64,000 nucleotides of DNA from Gallibacterium trehalosifermentans (GTDB lineage: Bacteria; Pseudomonadota; Gammaproteobacteria; Enterobacterales; Pasteurellaceae), in the NCBI RefSeq assembly GCF_042433055.1, contig NZ_JBHLWB010000009.1, positions 124,001-188,000 of the forward strand, in the 5' to 3' direction. The notes beneath the pieces are model-generated. The model made no database searches. It had not been told where the DNA came from and saw only the letters and a list, made by a program, of their open reading frames with translations. The translations under genes and the position numbers were made by a program. The stretch's first letter is position 1. Every line of letters begins with the position of its first letter. This document shows positions 16,729 through 26,621 of the stretch, one piece after another.

Positions 16729-17604
16729 TTAATTTGTCGCGGTATTGTGCGGCGGTTTTTTCAAAGAGTAAAGAATAAAAATTAATGTAACGCCTAATAC
16801 GAGGGTAATGCCGAGCCCAATTTTCCAAGTAAGTCGTTCGTGTAGAAATAAAATGGCGAATAAAATACCGAAAATGGGCTCAAGAGCAGAAATAACCCCA
16901 GAAATATTAGCAGATACAAAAGGCAAACCATTATTCCATAATTTTGGTGCTAACCAACTACAGACAATGCCTAAATAGAGTAGTGCCATAGTATCTACCA
17001 CAGATGGCGTAAAATGCCATTGTTGATTCAGTAATAAAGTAAATGGAATACAAAAAATCATACCAAGCATAATGGTAACGGCAGTATAACTTTTCGGAGG
17101 AACCTCTCTCATCACTTGTTTCGCCCAGCGGGTAGTAAAGGCAAAAGTAATCGTAGAAGATAGAATTAAAAAGCAGCCCCACGCATCAATTTGACTATTT
17201 GGATCATCATCACTGACGACTAACGCAATACCAATAAAAGCGAATAAACCAAGCAGGTATTCAAATTTACTCGCTTTCTCTTTAAAAAAGAGATGACCAA
17301 CGAAAACCATAATTAAAGGTTGTAGCCCTAGCATTGTTACTGCGCTGGACGCTGAAGTATATTTTAACCCTATGAATTGTAATAAAAAAACTAAGGGATA
17401 ATTGAGCAGTGAGAGAAGAGCAAGGTCTTTATACAGATGTGGGGGTATTTTCTGAAAAACACGAATAAAGGTTGGCAAAATAATCAATGCCGCAATACAA
17501 AAGCGGAACTGCACTAAAATAACAGGTTCAAATGTGTGATACGCTAATTTACCTATTGGTAAAGAGCTACCCCAAATAGCAATAGCAATAAAAAGAAGCA
17601 ACAT
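16729..17604 (-). CDS. EamA/DMT family transporter
   Basis: A 291-residue inner-membrane protein with about ten hydrophobic segments arranged as two EamA repeats. The first begins IAIAIWGSSLPIGKLAYHTFEPV; the second contains SAVTMLGLQPLIMVFVGHLFFKE and a later LEPIFGILFAILFLHERLTW. These drug/metabolite transporters commonly export amino acids or small metabolites, and the substrate here is unknown. It lies 29 bases upstream of ytfJ on the same strand. Confidence 0.82.
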   Translation of the reverse strand: MLLLFIAIAIWGSSLPIGKLAYHTFEPVILVQFRFCIAALIILPTFIRVFQKIPPHLYKDLALLSLLNYPLVFLLQFIGLKYTSASSAVTMLGLQPLIMVFVGHLFFKEKASKFEYLLGLFAFIGIALVVSDDDPNSQIDAWGCFLILSSTITFAFTTRWAKQVMREVPPKSYTAVTIMLGMIFCIPFTLLLNQQWHFTPSVVDTMALLYLGIVCSWLAPKLWNNGLPFVSANISGVISALEPIFGILFAILFLHERLTWKIGLGITLVLGVTLIFILYSLKKPPHNTATN

Positions 17605-17857
17605 TGATGACGTTTTGTAGATAAAACAGGAGTAGCATTATAAAGCTGAAAATTAAGGTGTCGCAACTCTATTTCTTATCGCTGTATGAGAGGAAATTTA
17701 TTAGACTTATCAGGTAAATTTGTTTAGACTGAGGGCTCGCTAAAAATTGTATTTTTCGAGCAAATTTAGCTTTTTTAGGCTGAAGTGTTCAAAAGTATAA
17801 AAATTAACGTGGTTATAAACTTAATTTTACTATTATCTTATTAAAACGGAGAACAAT

Positions 17858-19096
17858 ATGTCGTGGAATGATTCAGGACAGGATCCTTGGTCAAAGCCTA
17901 ATAGTTCAGAGGGGAAAGAGGGAAATAAAAGCAATTCATCTGGACAGAATCAACAACCAAATCGAAATCAAAATAATGATAACCCGCCAGATTTATTAGA
18001 AGAGCTTGCCAAGTTTTTTAACAAAATGAATCAAGGTGGAGGGCAAGGTAATAACCAGCAAAATCGCTCTTCTAACACGACACTTACCACTAAAGGAATA
18101 GGGAAATTAGCAATTTTTGCCGTGATTGCTGCAATTATTGTTTGGATTGCTAGTGGCTTTTATACCATCAAAGAAGCTGAACGTGGAGTTGTATTACGTT
18201 TTGGGAAATTAGAAAAAATTGTCCAGCCTGGATTGAACTGGAAGCCAACCTTTATCGACAATGTGTTGCCTGTTAATGTTGAACGTATTAGCGAGTTAAA
18301 AACGCAAGGTTCAATGCTAACACAAGATGAAAATATGGTAACGGTAGAAATGACAGTACAGTATCGTATTCAAGATCCTGCGAGTTATTTATTCCATGTT
18401 GTTGATCCACAAGATAGTTTAAACCAAGCAACAGATAGTGCATTGCGCTATGTGATTGGTCATATGAGTATGGACGATATTTTAACCACAGGGCGTTCTG
18501 TGGTGCGGGAACGTACGTGGAAATCCTTAAATGAAATTATTAAACCTTACAATATGGGGTTAGAAATCTTAGATGTGAATTTCCAATCGGCTCGTCCACC
18601 AGAAGCTGTCAAAGATGCGTTTGATGATGCGATTAAAGCGCAAGAAGATGAGCAACGTTTAATTCGTGAAGCAGAAGCATATGCAAGAGAACGTGAACCA
18701 ATCGCACGGGGTAATGCACAACGTATTATTGAACAAGCAACAGCCTATAAAGAGCAAATTGTGTTAGACGCAAAAGGGGAAGCTGAACGTTTTACGAAAT
18801 TAATTCCTGAATTTAAAGCGAATCCACAATTATTAAAAGAACGTCTTTATCTAGAAGCAATGGAAAAAGTAATGTCAGCAACGCCAAAAGTCTTATTAGA
18901 TAATAATGGTAATAACTTGACAGTCTTGCCATTGGAGCAATTATTGAAACAAAATAAAAACAGTGCATCGGAATATTCAAATCGTTCTCATGAGAGTGCA
19001 GTAGCGCCGAAAACTGTGGTAGAGATGCCAAAAGTGCCAGCGAATACTCAATCGAAAGAACTAACTATTGATGCTGATCGTCAAGGGAGATTTTAA
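17858..19096 (+). CDS. hflK: FtsH protease regulator HflK
   Basis: A 412-residue SPFH/stomatin-family membrane protein that forms a complex with HflC and surrounds the FtsH protease. A hydrophilic Asn/Gln/Gly-rich N-terminus (residues 1 to about 75) precedes one transmembrane segment (LAIFAVIAAIIVWIASGFYT) and then the prohibitin-like domain (GVVLRFGKLEKIVQPGLNWK). The C-terminal region has long charged helices. Its stop overlaps the hflC start by one base. Confidence 0.95.
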   Translation: MSWNDSGQDPWSKPNSSEGKEGNKSNSSGQNQQPNRNQNNDNPPDLLEELAKFFNKMNQGGGQGNNQQNRSSNTTLTTKGIGKLAIFAVIAAIIVWIASGFYTIKEAERGVVLRFGKLEKIVQPGLNWKPTFIDNVLPVNVERISELKTQGSMLTQDENMVTVEMTVQYRIQDPASYLFHVVDPQDSLNQATDSALRYVIGHMSMDDILTTGRSVVRERTWKSLNEIIKPYNMGLEILDVNFQSARPPEAVKDAFDDAIKAQEDEQRLIREAEAYAREREPIARGNAQRIIEQATAYKEQIVLDAKGEAERFTKLIPEFKANPQLLKERLYLEAMEKVMSATPKVLLDNNGNNLTVLPLEQLLKQNKNSASEYSNRSHESAVAPKTVVEMPKVPANTQSKELTIDADRQGRF

Positions 19097-19992
19097 TGAT
19101 GCGTAAGTTTTTAATGCCAGTTATTTTTGTAATCGCCATCATTTTATATAGTAGTATTATTGTGATCCCTGAGGGAACAAGAGGTATTATGTTGCGCTTC
19201 GGTAAGGTGCAACGTGATGCAGATAATAAAGTTGTCGTTTATAGCCCAGGGTTACATTTTAAAATTCCATTTATTGATGGTATTAAAGTGTTAAATGCAC
19301 GTATTCAAACCTTAGATGGGCAAGCTGACCGTTTCGTTACTGTAGAGAAGAAAGATTTATTAGTCGATTCTTATGTGAAATGGCGCATTGCAGATTTTGG
19401 TAAATTCTTTACTTCAACAGGTGGTGGTGATTATTTACGTGCAGATAGCTTATTAAGACGTAAAGTTAATGACCGTTTACGTTCTGAAATTGGGGCAAGA
19501 ACAATTAAAGATATTGTATCTGGAACTCGAGGTGAATTAATGTTAGATGCGCGTAAAGCCTTGAATACTGGTGCAGATAGTACTTCTGAACTGGGTATTG
19601 AAGTAATTGATGTACGTATTAAACAAATTAATTTACCAGAAGAAGTGTCATCTTCAATTTATCAACGTATGCGAGCAGAACGTGATGCGGTAGCTCGTGA
19701 ACATCGTTCACAAGGGCGTGAAAAAGCGGCATTTATTCAAGCTGATGTAGATCGTAAAGTAACGGTCATTTTGGCAAATGCCAATAAAAAAGCGCAAGAA
19801 TTACGCGGGGAAGGTGATGCGGTCGCGGCTAAAATTTATGCTGATGCTTTTGGACAAGCACCAGAGTTTTATAACTTTATTCGTAGCCTGAAAGCCTATG
19901 AGAAAAGTTTTGCACAATCTGATAATTTGATGATTGTTAAACCAGACAGTGAATTTTTTAAATTTATGCAACGTCCAGAAGGACAAAAATAA
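19096..19992 (+). CDS. hflC: FtsH protease regulator HflC
   Basis: A 298-residue partner of HflK, with an N-terminal membrane anchor (FVIAIILYSSIIVIPEGT) and an SPFH domain (GIMLRFGKVQRD). It has the family's RMRAERDAVAREHRSQGREKA helix and the GEGDAVAAKIYADAFGQAPEFY end region. Together with HflK it limits FtsH access to membrane substrates. The gene is translationally coupled to hflK and followed by a strong terminator. Confidence 0.95.
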   Translation: MMRKFLMPVIFVIAIILYSSIIVIPEGTRGIMLRFGKVQRDADNKVVVYSPGLHFKIPFIDGIKVLNARIQTLDGQADRFVTVEKKDLLVDSYVKWRIADFGKFFTSTGGGDYLRADSLLRRKVNDRLRSEIGARTIKDIVSGTRGELMLDARKALNTGADSTSELGIEVIDVRIKQINLPEEVSSSIYQRMRAERDAVAREHRSQGREKAAFIQADVDRKVTVILANANKKAQELRGEGDAVAAKIYADAFGQAPEFYNFIRSLKAYEKSFAQSDNLMIVKPDSEFFKFMQRPEGQK

Positions 19993-19994
19993 CT

Positions 19995-20022
19995 GAAAAG
20001 CCTCAATAAGAGGCTTTTCTTA
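19995..20022 (+). terminator. Terminator after hflC
   Basis: A 10-bp perfect stem (GAAAAGCCTC with its complement at 20010-20019) has a 5-base loop and lies 3 bases after the hflC stop. Only a short T stretch follows. Confidence 0.75.
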
Positions 20023-20172
20023 TGTATAACTTATGGATAAAAAGTTTATATTGGGCTAAATACCACTCAATTTCAAAGATTAAGTTTGTACTTTTTAATT
20101 GGCGGTAGTAAAGTATTTTGCTGGAATGACCATCACTCTAGAAACGAAATTTAATCATCTAAAGGTAACATT

Positions 20173-21468
20173 ATGGGAAAAAGTATAGCTGTCCTTGGCG
20201 CTCAATGGGGCGATGAAGGAAAGGGTAAAATTGTTGATTTATTAACTGATCGTGTGAAGTATGTTGTTCGTTATCAAGGCGGACATAATGCAGGACATAC
20301 TTTAATTATCAATGGCGAAAAAACAGTATTACGCCTTATTCCATCAGGTATTTTGCGTGATAACGTTACCTGTATGATTGGTAATGGGGTCGTGTTATCA
20401 CCGTCTGCTTTAATGCAAGAGATGGGGGAATTAGAGGCTCGTGGTGTAGAAGTGCGTAGCCGTTTACTGATTTCCGAAGCTTGCCCATTAATTTTACCGT
20501 ACCATGTTGCAATGGATCATGCGCGTGAAGCGGCATTAGGTAAAAAAGCGATTGGTACGACTGGTCGAGGTATTGGTCCAGCCTATGAAGATAAAGTTTC
20601 ACGTCGAGGCTTACGTGTTGGTGATTTATTTAATATGCCAGCGTTTGCAGAGAAATTAAAAACGATTTTAGATTATTATAATTTCCAATTAGTCCATTAT
20701 TATAAAGTTGAACCAGTCGATTACGACAAAACCTTAGCAGATATTACTGCGGTTGCCGATGTGATTAAAGCTATGGTCGCTGATGTAACCACCATTCTTC
20801 ACCAAGCAAGAGAGCGTGGCGATAATATTCTCTTTGAAGGGGCACAAGGTACGATGTTGGATATTGACCACGGAACCTATCCATATGTTACCAGTTCAAA
20901 TACGACTGCGGGGGGCGTGGCGACAGGTTCTGGTTTTGGTCCGCGTAATCTTGATTATGTGCTTGGTATTATTAAAGCCTATTGTACTCGTGTAGGTGGT
21001 GGTCCATTTACCACAGAATTATTTGATGAAGTAGGGGCAGAAATTGCACGTAAAGGTAATGAGTTTGGTGCAGTAACAGGGCGTCCACGTCGTTGTGGTT
21101 GGTTTGATGCGGTAGCGGTGCGTCGTGCAATCCAGCTGAATTCTATTTCAGGTTTCTGTATGACGAAACTTGATGTATTAGATGGTTTGAAAGAAATTAA
21201 GATCTGTGTGGCGTATAAAATGCCAAATGGTGAAATTATTGAATATGCACCATTAGCTGCAGAGAAATGGGAAGGTGTTGAGCCAATCTATGAAACCTTA
21301 CCAGGGTGGTCAGAAAATACATTTGGCGTAACGGATCTTGCGCAGTTACCAGAAAATGCACGTCAATATATTAAACGTATTGAAGAAGTTACTGGCGTAC
21401 CTGTAGCAATTCTTTCAACGGGTCCAGATCGAGTACAAACCATGATCTTACAAGATCCATTTGCTTAA
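20173..21468 (+). CDS. purA: Adenylosuccinate synthetase PurA
   Basis: A 431-residue enzyme that makes adenylosuccinate from IMP, aspartate and GTP on the route to AMP. Motifs are WGDEGKGKIVD (GTP-binding loop), GGHNAGHT, GTTGRGIGPAYEDK, QGTMLDIDHGTYPYVTSSN, and the C-terminal STGPDRVQTM. Length matches the family. It follows hflC across a terminator and has its own 150-base leader; purA next to hflKC is common in this family of bacteria. Confidence 0.96.
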   Translation: MGKSIAVLGAQWGDEGKGKIVDLLTDRVKYVVRYQGGHNAGHTLIINGEKTVLRLIPSGILRDNVTCMIGNGVVLSPSALMQEMGELEARGVEVRSRLLISEACPLILPYHVAMDHAREAALGKKAIGTTGRGIGPAYEDKVSRRGLRVGDLFNMPAFAEKLKTILDYYNFQLVHYYKVEPVDYDKTLADITAVADVIKAMVADVTTILHQARERGDNILFEGAQGTMLDIDHGTYPYVTSSNTTAGGVATGSGFGPRNLDYVLGIIKAYCTRVGGGPFTTELFDEVGAEIARKGNEFGAVTGRPRRCGWFDAVAVRRAIQLNSISGFCMTKLDVLDGLKEIKICVAYKMPNGEIIEYAPLAAEKWEGVEPIYETLPGWSENTFGVTDLAQLPENARQYIKRIEEVTGVPVAILSTGPDRVQTMILQDPFA

Positions 21469-21486
21469 TTATTACATTCATTGAAT

Positions 21487-21522
21487 AGATGGCTATTTCA
21501 TTATGGAATAGCCATCTTTTTG
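21487..21522 (+). terminator. Terminator after purA
   Basis: An 11-bp perfect stem (AGATGGCTATT at 21487-21497 with 21507-21517) is followed by TTTT. It ends just before the topB start. Confidence 0.88.
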
Positions 21523-21538
21523 TCTGATAAGTTTGCTT

Positions 21539-23479
21539 ATGCGTCTGTTTATTGCGGAAAAACCGAGTTTAGCTCGAGCGGTTGCTGATGTTTTACCAAA
21601 GCCTCATCAACGAGGTGATGGCTTTATTCGCTGTGGTGAAGCGGATTATGTAACTTGGTGTGTGGGGCATTTACTTGAGCTAGCAGAACCTGATGCTTAT
21701 AACCCTGCATTTAAGCAATGGCGTTTAGAACACTTACCTATTATTCCCGAAAAATGGCAATTTTTACCTAAAAAAGCCACCGCGAAGCAGTTATCAGTTA
21801 TTGCGGATTTAGTGAAACGAGCCGATACCATTGTACATACTGGCGACCCAGATCGTGAGGGACAGTTATTAATTGATGAGGTCTTTGCCTATTTACAGTT
21901 GCCAGCGGCAACCATAGAAAATATTCAACGTTGTTTAGTCAATGATCTCAATCCAGCTGCCGTACGTAAAGCGATTGAGAAATTACAGCCAAATAAAGCC
22001 TTTCGTTCACTGACCATTTCAGCGTTGGCACGTTCACGAGCAGACTGGTTGTATGGCATTAATATGACCAGAGCTTACACAATACGAGGGCAGCAAGTTG
22101 GCTATAAAGGGGTATTATCTGTTGGGCGAGTTCAAACGCCAGTATTAGGGTTGATTGTGCGGCGTGATTTAGAAATTGAGCATTTTGTGCCGAAAGATTT
22201 TTATGAAGTGCAGGCAACCATTTATGCGTCAGCAACAAGTGTTGAACAATCTCCACCGCCAACAGGGTATCCGTTCAAAGCGCAATGGAAGCCGAGCGAA
22301 GCTTGCGAGCCTTATCAAGATGAAGATGGGAGAGTGTTAGTCAAGTCATTGGCTGAACATGTGGTGAAACGTATACAGCAACAACCCGCCATCGTTACGG
22401 AATATCAAAGCAAAACTGAAAAAGAAACAGCTCCTTTACCTTATTCCCTTTCAGCATTACAAATTGATGCTGCTAAACGTTATGGAATGTCTGCTCAAGA
22501 GGTATTAGATACTTGCCAACGCTTATATGAAACGCATAAAGCAATCACTTACCCACGTTCAGATTGTCGTTATTTACCAGAGGAGCATTTTACGGAGAGA
22601 GCGGCAATTTTTGCTGCGATTAGCGCAAATTGTACAGAATATCAACATGTTGCCGAGGGCTTTAATTCAGAGCAAAAAGGACGTTGCTGGAATGATAAAA
22701 ATGTTGATGCTCACCACGCCATTATTCCAACGCAAAAACAGCCGTTACGGCTGAATGCACAAGAACAGAAAATTTATCAGTTAATTGCTCGCCAATATTT
22801 AATCCAGTTTTATCCAGATGCGGAATACCATAAAACTAAGATTGGTTTGACGATTGCGGGAGGGGGATTTGTCGCGCAAACGCGAGGATTAGCCAATGCA
22901 GGTTGGAAACGTCTATTAGGACAAGATGAAAATGATCAACAGAAAACAGCAGCGGCATTACCAACAGTACAAAAAGGTGATCAACTCTATTGTCTTGACG
23001 CGGAAGTCATAAGCAAAAAAACACAACCGCCAAGCTATTTTACCGATGCCACTTTACTTTCTGCTATGACTGGTATTGCTCGTTTTGTACAAGATAAGGA
23101 ATTAAAGAAAATTTTGCGTGAAACCGATGGTTTAGGCACAGAAGCCACGCGTGCAGGTATTATTGAGTTACTATTTAAGCGTGGTTTTCTTACTAAAAAA
23201 GGACGTTATATTCGTAGTACTGAGATTGGACGAGTGTTAATTCAGGCGTTACCTGATATTGCAACACAGCCTGATATGACGGCTCATTGGGAATCGCAGC
23301 TTGATCAAATTTATCGTAAACAGTTAAATTATCAGACATTTATGCAGCAATTAACTAATCAACTGCCGCAATTAGTGCGTTATATTGATTTACAGAAATT
23401 GAGTTCGTTGCGTACTTTAAGTACAAATCAAGCAAACATACCAACAAAGAAGAAACGGAAAAGTAATCAAACAGCTTAA
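21539..23479 (+). CDS. topB: DNA topoisomerase III TopB
   Basis: A 646-residue type IA topoisomerase that decatenates DNA. The Toprim domain is at the start (MRLFIAEKPSLARA and HTGDPDREGQLLIDE). The catalytic tyrosine lies in ITYPRSDCRYLP, and GLGTEATRAGIIELLFKRG follows. The start at 21539 matches the E. coli N-terminus exactly. The purA terminator ends only 16 bases upstream, and no strong ribosome-binding site is visible, so expression may be low. The end overlaps the convergent DeoR-type gene by 4 bases. Confidence 0.94.
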   Translation: MRLFIAEKPSLARAVADVLPKPHQRGDGFIRCGEADYVTWCVGHLLELAEPDAYNPAFKQWRLEHLPIIPEKWQFLPKKATAKQLSVIADLVKRADTIVHTGDPDREGQLLIDEVFAYLQLPAATIENIQRCLVNDLNPAAVRKAIEKLQPNKAFRSLTISALARSRADWLYGINMTRAYTIRGQQVGYKGVLSVGRVQTPVLGLIVRRDLEIEHFVPKDFYEVQATIYASATSVEQSPPPTGYPFKAQWKPSEACEPYQDEDGRVLVKSLAEHVVKRIQQQPAIVTEYQSKTEKETAPLPYSLSALQIDAAKRYGMSAQEVLDTCQRLYETHKAITYPRSDCRYLPEEHFTERAAIFAAISANCTEYQHVAEGFNSEQKGRCWNDKNVDAHHAIIPTQKQPLRLNAQEQKIYQLIARQYLIQFYPDAEYHKTKIGLTIAGGGFVAQTRGLANAGWKRLLGQDENDQQKTAAALPTVQKGDQLYCLDAEVISKKTQPPSYFTDATLLSAMTGIARFVQDKELKKILRETDGLGTEATRAGIIELLFKRGFLTKKGRYIRSTEIGRVLIQALPDIATQPDMTAHWESQLDQIYRKQLNYQTFMQQLTNQLPQLVRYIDLQKLSSLRTLSTNQANIPTKKKRKSNQTA

Positions 23480-24240
23480 CCTGCTAAAACTAATTCAATA
23501 TCCATATTCCGAATAGTTTTTTGAATATTATCAGGCAACTGAGCGTCAGTAATTAAACGATCAAATGCAGTTAATTCACAAATCCAAAAGGTAGCTAATT
23601 TGCCATATTTTGAAGAATCAGTAACTAAGGTTTTATGACGACTTGAAGCTAAAATTGCTCGTTTGACTGCTAATTTGCTTTCATCTGGTGTTGTTAACCC
23701 ATTTAAACTCCAAGAAGAAGTCGACACAAAAGCTAAATCAATCGAGATGTTACGCAAAAATTGTGCCGCTAATTCACCTACTGCGGAACGATTGAGTTTA
23801 TTAATTTTGCCACCTGTATGAATTAATTCGCCTTTGCCATGGCTAATTAAAAAATCAGCTACTGCAAAATCATTGGTAATAATTAACAAATCTTCACGCT
23901 CAGCAATATGGCGAGCAATTTCTAATGTGGTTGTGCCTGCATCAAGATAAATTGTTGCGTGTTCAGGAATATTTTCGGCTGCATAACGACCAATCTTTAC
24001 TTTTTCTGCTTGAAATAATAAAGATTTTGCGGTGTGAGTGGGTTCAACAGATAAACGTTGTTGTAACTGTACTCCGCCTGAAACAGAAACCACTACGCCT
24101 TTTTTTTCTAACGCTTGAATGTCTCGGCGGATTGTCATATGTGAAACATTTAACAATTCCATTAAGGTATTAATACTAACAATATTTTGTTCGTTAAGGA
24201 TTGTTAAAATATGTTTTTGTCGTTCTGCGGGAATCATCAT
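23476..24240 (-). CDS. DeoR-family transcriptional regulator of the tetronate operon
   Basis: A 254-residue regulator with an N-terminal DeoR helix-turn-helix (RQKHILTILNEQNIVSINTLMELLNVSHMTIRRDIQALEKKG) and a C-terminal sugar-phosphate-sensing domain (YLDAGTTTLEIARH, ITNDFAVADFL, LIHTGGKINKLNRSAVGE). It is divergent from ltnD with about 240 bp between, a layout that suggests it controls the ltnD-otnKCI-denD-gntP operon and responds to a phosphorylated pathway intermediate. That link is inferred from position only. Two adjacent ATG codons could serve as start. Confidence 0.85.
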   Translation of the reverse strand: MMIPAERQKHILTILNEQNIVSINTLMELLNVSHMTIRRDIQALEKKGVVVSVSGGVQLQQRLSVEPTHTAKSLLFQAEKVKIGRYAAENIPEHATIYLDAGTTTLEIARHIAEREDLLIITNDFAVADFLISHGKGELIHTGGKINKLNRSAVGELAAQFLRNISIDLAFVSTSSWSLNGLTTPDESKLAVKRAILASSRHKTLVTDSSKYGKLATFWICELTAFDRLITDAQLPDNIQKTIRNMDIELVLAG

Positions 24241-24395
24241 TCTATCCTGGCTGTTTTTTGTTAATTATATCCTTGATATTTTTATAAATTCAATATGAAT
24301 TTTGTATCATTATCTGTTTATTATCACAATGAATCCATAATCCTCCCTCTACTTTTTTCACAAAAAATTACAAAATAATGTTAAGTTTTGTTATA

Positions 24396-24417
24396 AAGTG
24401 TGATCTGGATCGAAGAA
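24396..24417 (+). promoter_or_regulatory. Candidate CRP site upstream of ltnD
   Basis: The sequence AAGTGTGATCTGGATCGAAG has a perfect left half (TGTGA), six spacer bases and a partial right half (TCGAA against TCACA). It is 65 bases before the ltnD ATG, in the gap shared with the divergent DeoR gene. Catabolite control of a sugar-acid operon would make sense. The right half is imperfect, so this is tentative. Confidence 0.45.
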
Positions 24418-24481
24418 TTGATTTAGTGAATAGCGTAATATGTGGTCCATACAAAATAAACTACTCAAAGGAGAAATTAAA

Positions 24482-25381
24482 ATGACATATTCAGTAGCCG
24501 TTGTTGGCTTAGGTGCAATGGGAATGGGGGCAGCTTTATCTTGTGTAAATGCAGGATTAGATACTTATGGCGTTGATTTAGATGAAAAACTTTTAGCTAA
24601 ATTGAAAGCTGCTGGTGCAAAAGGAGTAGCAAAAAATGCGGCAGAATTTGCCGATAATTTAGATGCGGTTGTGTTATTAGTGGTGAATGCAAAGCAAGTT
24701 AATCAAGTCTTGTTTGCTGAAAATGGGTTAGCAAGTCAGTTAAAACCAGGCACAGTTGTGATGGTTTCCTCAACGATTTCTGCACAAGATGCAAAAGAAA
24801 TTTCACAAAAATTAACAGAGTTAAATTTAATTATGTTAGATGCGCCAGTATCAGGTGGAGCTGCAAAAGCGGCTGTTGGTGAAATGACAGTGATGGCATC
24901 GGGCTCAGAAGAGGCTTTTGCAAAATTACAACCTGTTTTAGACGCTGTGGCGAGCAAAGTTTATAACATTGGTACAGAAATTGGCTTAGGGGCTACCGTT
25001 AAAATTATTCACCAATTATTGGCTGGTGTGCATATCGCAGCAGGTGCCGAAGCGATGGCGTTAGCAGCAAAAGCAGGTATTCCATTGAATTTAATGTATG
25101 ACGTCGTAACACATGCAGCAGGTAATTCATGGATGTTTGAAAACAGAATGAAGCATGTTGTTGATGGTGATTATACCCCGTTATCTATGGTGGATATTTT
25201 TGTGAAAGATTTAGGTTTGGTGAATGACACTGCGAAATCATTGAAATTCCCACTTCATTTAGCTAGCACGGCGTACAGTATGTTCACCGAAGCGAGTAAT
25301 GCAGGTTATGGGAAAGAAGACGATAGTGCGGTAATTAAAATTTTCAGCGGTATTGAATTACCACAAAAACAGGAGAAGTAA
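24482..25381 (+). CDS. ltnD: L-threonate dehydrogenase LtnD
   Basis: A 299-residue NAD-dependent enzyme of the 3-hydroxyisobutyrate dehydrogenase family. It oxidises L-threonate to 2-oxo-tetronate. It has a Rossmann motif GLGAMGMGAA near residue 9, the substrate strand DAPVSGGAAKAAVGEMTVM, and the catalytic lysine in GLGATVKIIHQLLAG. The ATG at 24482 has an AAAGGAG ribosome-binding site; a longer in-frame start was rejected for lack of one. Specificity is assigned from the operon, which matches the known H. influenzae tetronate cluster gene for gene. Confidence 0.9.
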   Translation: MTYSVAVVGLGAMGMGAALSCVNAGLDTYGVDLDEKLLAKLKAAGAKGVAKNAAEFADNLDAVVLLVVNAKQVNQVLFAENGLASQLKPGTVVMVSSTISAQDAKEISQKLTELNLIMLDAPVSGGAAKAAVGEMTVMASGSEEAFAKLQPVLDAVASKVYNIGTEIGLGATVKIIHQLLAGVHIAAGAEAMALAAKAGIPLNLMYDVVTHAAGNSWMFENRMKHVVDGDYTPLSMVDIFVKDLGLVNDTAKSLKFPLHLASTAYSMFTEASNAGYGKEDDSAVIKIFSGIELPQKQEK

Positions 25382-25382
25382 G

Positions 25383-26621
25383 ATGTTAGGTGTAATCGCA
25401 GATGATTTTACAGGTGCGAGCGATATTGCCAGCTTTTTAGTTGAAAACGGCTTGCGAACAGTACAAATGAATGGGGTACCACATAGTGCGTTAGCAGAAG
25501 AAGTAGATGCGATTGTGATCAGCCTGAAATCTCGTTCAAATCCAGTTGCAGAGGCTATCCAACAATCATTAGCAGCGTTGCATTGGCTACAAAAGAATGG
25601 GGCAACACAATTCTATTTCAAATATTGCTCAACCTTTGATAGTACTGAAAAAGGCAATATTGGACCTGTTACTGATGCGTTATTAGACGCATTAGGTGAA
25701 GATTTCACCATTATTACACCAGCACTACCAGTAAATGGGCGAACAATTTTTAATGGTTATCTTTTTGTTGGACAAGTGTTATTGAATGAATCTGGTATGC
25801 AAAATCACCCAATTACACCAATGAAAGATGCGAATTTGCTCCGTTTGATGGATTGCCAAGCAAAAGGAAAAACGGGGTTAGTACCGTATGCCGAGGTAAT
25901 CAAAGGCGCGGAGAATGTTAAACAGTGCTTTGCACAATTAAAACAACAAGGTTATCGCTATGCAGTGGTAGATGCGGTCGATAATGCGCAACTTGATGTT
26001 TTAGCACAAGCGATTAGCGAGATGAAGTTAGTAACAGGTGGTTCTGGTTTAGCTGCTTATATGGCAAAACACCAAGCACAAGGCAAAACACATCAAGCAT
26101 TTGTGCCGCCAAAAGGGAAAACCGTCATTTTATCTGGTTCTTGTTCTGTGATGACCAATAAGCAAGTTGCTGATTATCAACAAAAAGCGGCGACAAAATG
26201 GTTAGATGTTGAACAGGCGTTGACTAGAGATGATTTCGTGGAAGAACTGTTCTCGTGGGTAGTGAAACATTTAGCGGATCCATATGCGCCGTTAGTTTAT
26301 GCCACTGTACCACCAGAACAACTAAAACAGATTCAACAAAAGTTTGGGGCAGAGGTAGCGAGTCAAGCGATTGAGCACACCTTTGCACAACTGGCTGGTA
26401 GATTGCGTGATTATGGCGTAACCAATTTCATTACAGCAGGCGGAGAAACTTCAAGTATTGTAGTGCAACAACTTGGTTTTAAAGGTTTCCGTATCGGTAA
26501 ACAAATTGCACCAGGTGTGCCTTGGTTAGCCACATTAGATGCTCCTGTTTATCTTGCATTGAAATCAGGCAATTTTGGACATGAGGCCTTTTTCAGTCAG
26601 GCTCAGGAGATGATGCAATGA
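25383..26621 (+). CDS. otnK: 3-oxo-tetronate 4-kinase OtnK
   Basis: A 412-residue kinase of the former DUF1537 family. It phosphorylates 3-oxo-tetronate at C4. The N-terminal substrate domain begins MLGVIADDFTGASDIASFL; the C-terminal nucleotide domain has TGGSGLAAYMA, LSGSCSVMTNKQV and FITAGGETSSIVVQQL. The start at 25383 lies right after the ltnD stop with GGAGAAG before it. It overlaps otnC by 4 bases (ATGA). Confidence 0.92.
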   Translation: MLGVIADDFTGASDIASFLVENGLRTVQMNGVPHSALAEEVDAIVISLKSRSNPVAEAIQQSLAALHWLQKNGATQFYFKYCSTFDSTEKGNIGPVTDALLDALGEDFTIITPALPVNGRTIFNGYLFVGQVLLNESGMQNHPITPMKDANLLRLMDCQAKGKTGLVPYAEVIKGAENVKQCFAQLKQQGYRYAVVDAVDNAQLDVLAQAISEMKLVTGGSGLAAYMAKHQAQGKTHQAFVPPKGKTVILSGSCSVMTNKQVADYQQKAATKWLDVEQALTRDDFVEELFSWVVKHLADPYAPLVYATVPPEQLKQIQQKFGAEVASQAIEHTFAQLAGRLRDYGVTNFITAGGETSSIVVQQLGFKGFRIGKQIAPGVPWLATLDAPVYLALKSGNFGHEAFFSQAQEMMQ